DNA of 64,000 nucleotides from Ensifer sp. LC11 (GTDB taxonomy: Bacteria > Pseudomonadota > Alphaproteobacteria > Rhizobiales > Rhizobiaceae): NCBI RefSeq assembly GCF_001695835.1, contig NZ_MBSO01000006.1:62001-126000 (forward strand), given 5' to 3'. Positions within the stretch are counted from its first letter, which is position 1, and every line of letters begins with the position of its first letter. A program made the translations under genes and the position numbers. Positions 62,260-64,000 of this stretch are shown piece by piece. The notes beneath the pieces are model-generated. The model was not told the origin of the DNA and ran no database searches. It worked only from the letters and a program-made list of their open reading frames with translations.

Positions 62260-63447
62260 ATGCACGGTTCGAAGGCGTCATTCGACTGGCAGGATCCGTT
62301 CAATCTGGATGCACAGTTGACGGAAGAAGAACGGATGGTGCGGCACACCGCTAAGGGCTATGCCGAAGACCGGCTAGCGCCTCGCGTGCAAGAGGCCTTC
62401 CGCCACGAGAAAACCGACCCTTCAATCTTCGCAGAGATGGGCGAACTCGGCCTGCTCGGTCCGATGGTCTCCGAAGACTACGGCGGAGCCGGTCTGAATT
62501 ATGTCTCTTACGGCCTGATCGCCCGCGAGATCGAACGCATCGACAGCGGCTACCGCTCGATGATGAGCGTACAATCTTCCCTGGTGATCGTGCCTATCTA
62601 TACCTTCGGCAGCGAAGCGCAGAAGCGCAAATACCTGCCGGGACTGATTGCCGGCACGAAGATCGGTTGCTTCGGCCTCACAGAGCCCGATCATGGTTCC
62701 GATCCCGGCTCGATGATCACCCGCGCCGCCAAGGTCGATGGCGGCTATCTGCTCTCGGGATCCAAGACCTGGATCTCCAATGCGCCGATCGCCGACGTCT
62801 TCGTCGTCTGGGCGAAAACCGCCGATGGCGTCATCCACGGCTTCATCCTCGAGAAGGGATGGAAGGGGCTCAGCGCGCCCGCGATCCATGGCAAGGTGGG
62901 TCTGAGGGCCTCAATCACCGGCCAGATCGTCATGGACGAGGTCTTCGTGCCGGATGAGAACATGCTGCCCGAGGTGACCGGGCTGAAAGGTCCCTTCACC
63001 TGCCTCAATTCTGCGCGCTTCGGCATCGCCTGGGGCGCGCTTGGGGCGGCGGAGTCCTGCTACGAGACGGCACGCCAATACGTCATCGACCGCAAGCAGT
63101 TCGGTCGGCCATTGGCTGCCAACCAGCTGATCCAGAAGAAGCTGGCGGACATGGCGACCGAAATCGCTCTTGGTCTCCAAGGGTGTCTGCGCCTCGGACG
63201 AATGAAGGACGAAGGCAATCCGCCGGTCGAGCTGACGTCGATCCTCAAGCGTAATTCCTGCGGCAAGGCGCTGGAAATCGCCAGAACCGCCCGCGACATG
63301 CTCGGCGGCAACGGCATTTCGGACGAATTTCCGGTGGCCCGCCACCTCGTCAACCTCGAAGTGGTCAACACCTATGAGGGCACGCACGACATCCATGCGC
63401 TGATCCTCGGGCGGGCCATCACCGGCATCGCCGCCTTTGCAAACTGA
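62260..63447 (+). CDS. Glutaryl-CoA dehydrogenase-like acyl-CoA dehydrogenase
   Basis: 395-residue flavoenzyme of the GCDH branch. It shows [57 protein letters not shown] and the catalytic Glu in [20 protein letters not shown], all GCDH-like. It would turn glutaryl-CoA to crotonyl-CoA, a sensible end step if ring cleavage gives a C7 dicarboxyl-CoA. ATG 62260 has GAGAGGG at good spacing; GTG 62251 is too close to it. Confidence 0.9.
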   Translation: MHGSKASFDWQDPFNLDAQLTEEERMVRHTAKGYAEDRLAPRVQEAFRHEKTDPSIFAEMGELGLLGPMVSEDYGGAGLNYVSYGLIAREIERIDSGYRSMMSVQSSLVIVPIYTFGSEAQKRKYLPGLIAGTKIGCFGLTEPDHGSDPGSMITRAAKVDGGYLLSGSKTWISNAPIADVFVVWAKTADGVIHGFILEKGWKGLSAPAIHGKVGLRASITGQIVMDEVFVPDENMLPEVTGLKGPFTCLNSARFGIAWGALGAAESCYETARQYVIDRKQFGRPLAANQLIQKKLADMATEIALGLQGCLRLGRMKDEGNPPVELTSILKRNSCGKALEIARTARDMLGGNGISDEFPVARHLVNLEVVNTYEGTHDIHALILGRAITGIAAFAN

Positions 63448-63458
63448 GGCCGGACTCG

Positions 63459-63887
63459 ATGTACAGAACCAAAAGGCCGCTTAGGTTCGGGGACTGTGAC
63501 CCCTCTGGGATCGCCTACTTCCCGTCCTACCTCAACATCCTTGTCGGGGTGACCGAGGACTTCTTCGCGTCGCTCGGCTTTCCCTGGAGGGCGATGAACG
63601 ACGAGCGGCGGATCGGGGTGCCGACGGTGCGCCTTGACCTCACCTTCATTCGGCCGGGCTTTCAGGGCGACGAGCTTGATTTCGCGCTCGCGGTCCGCGC
63701 CATCGGCTGGTCGTCGCTCGATATGGAGCATACGGTCTTGGCAAAAGACACCATGCTCTGGACGGCAAAACAGCGGGTCGTTGCCACCTCGCTCGACAAA
63801 CACGCTTCTTTGGCCTGGCCGGACGATGTCCGCGCTGCGCTGACACAACATCTGGAGACGACCGATGCACACCATCCTGCAACCTGA
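63459..63887 (+). CDS. 4-hydroxybenzoyl-CoA thioesterase-family hotdog protein
   Basis: 142 residues, one hotdog domain. RFGDCDPSGIAYFPSYL holds the catalytic Asp of the Pseudomonas-type 4-hydroxybenzoyl-CoA thioesterase. It may hydrolyse stalled CoA esters and return free CoA. It starts 11 bp after the GCDH-like gene and overlaps the RidA gene by 23 bp. Confidence 0.9.
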   Translation: MYRTKRPLRFGDCDPSGIAYFPSYLNILVGVTEDFFASLGFPWRAMNDERRIGVPTVRLDLTFIRPGFQGDELDFALAVRAIGWSSLDMEHTVLAKDTMLWTAKQRVVATSLDKHASLAWPDDVRAALTQHLETTDAHHPAT

Positions 63888-64000
63888 AGGCTGGGCAAAG
63901 CCCATCGGCTACGCCAACGGCGTGGCTGCAACGGGCCGCACCGTTTTCGTCGGCGGTCAGATCGGCTGGAACGAGCAGTCCGAGTTCGAGACCGACGATT
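63865..64000 (+). CDS. RidA (YjgF/L-PSP) family protein, cut by window edge
   Basis: First 45 residues only. The frame reads LQPEGWAKPIGYANGVAATG and then TVFVGGQIGWNE, the typical RidA start. RidA proteins hydrolyse reactive enamines and imines to ketones plus ammonia. The monooxygenase/reductase product is an enamine, so a pathway role in removing the amino group is reasonable. It begins inside the thioesterase gene. Confidence 0.85.
   Translation, partial: MHTILQPEGWAKPIGYANGVAATGRTVFVGGQIGWNEQSEFETDD

Noticed and set aside
60795-62348. 517-codon minus-strand frame opposite crotonase and acyl-CoA dehydrogenase
   Set aside because: Shadow frame; the plus-strand genes have family motifs and ribosome sites.

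Overview
The window is high-GC chromosomal or megaplasmid DNA from an alphaproteobacterium of the Rhizobiaceae, most like Sinorhizobium/Ensifer. The evidence is the gene content (ExoY/ExoF/ExoP-type exopolysaccharide export, PrsD/PrsE-type secretion), the codon use, and intergenic palindromes of the CTAGAGCG...CGCTCTAG type that I recognise from Sinorhizobium genomes. I saw no tRNA, rRNA, insertion sequence or CRISPR array.

Region 1 (1-41153) is a large surface-polysaccharide locus. It holds a Wzx/Wzy-type assembly set: ExoY-like initiating sugar transferase, Wzx flippase, Wzy polymerase, ExoF/Wza-like export protein and ExoP/Wzc-like copolymerase. It also holds four soluble glycosyltransferases (one cut by the left edge) and a pectate-lyase-like secreted beta-helix protein. 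Around these sit several precursor modules. (a) CapD-type dehydratase, DegT aminotransferase, PIG-L deacetylase, and a HAD / ATP-grasp / formyltransferase trio, which together suggest an N-acylated (perhaps N-formylated) amino sugar. (b) A CDP-sugar operon: rfbF, rfbG, a PLP dehydrase with the active-site His but no iron-sulphur cysteines, a C-methyltransferase and a reductase-like protein. It ends in GtrB- and GtrA-like genes and faces a divergent GT-C transferase, so a lipid-carried, periplasmically added branched deoxysugar is plausible. (c) cysD, cysNC and cysQ plus a PAPS sulfotransferase, pointing to a sulfated product. At the left are a type I secretion pair and a divergent all-repeat RTX protein. 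An orphan NarL-type response regulator lies between two glycosyltransferases. Many intergenic gaps in this half are strikingly AT-rich.

Region 2 (about 41.2-41.8 kb) is a junction with a decayed tetracycline-type MFS efflux remnant and a small membrane ORF.

Region 3 (41986-64000) is a tryptophan catabolism island. Kynurenine formamidase, tryptophan 2,3-dioxygenase and kynureninase turn tryptophan into anthranilate. 2-aminobenzoate-CoA ligase and the fused 2-aminobenzoyl-CoA monooxygenase/reductase carry it into a CoA-bound, ring-dearomatising route. An SDR, a crotonase, two acyl-CoA dehydrogenases (one glutaryl-CoA dehydrogenase-like), a hotdog thioesterase and a RidA protein (cut by the right edge) are candidates for the later steps. 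Two ABC importers, one LIV-type and one of the TrpXYZ-like family, are built into the operons. A GntR/FCD regulator sits at a divergent promoter with repeated TA-rich boxes. A MarR regulator precedes the dearomatising operon, and a near-palindrome around AAGCTTGAAAT occurs at both CoA-pathway promoters.

All assignments rest on motif and family recognition by eye; no database search was run.
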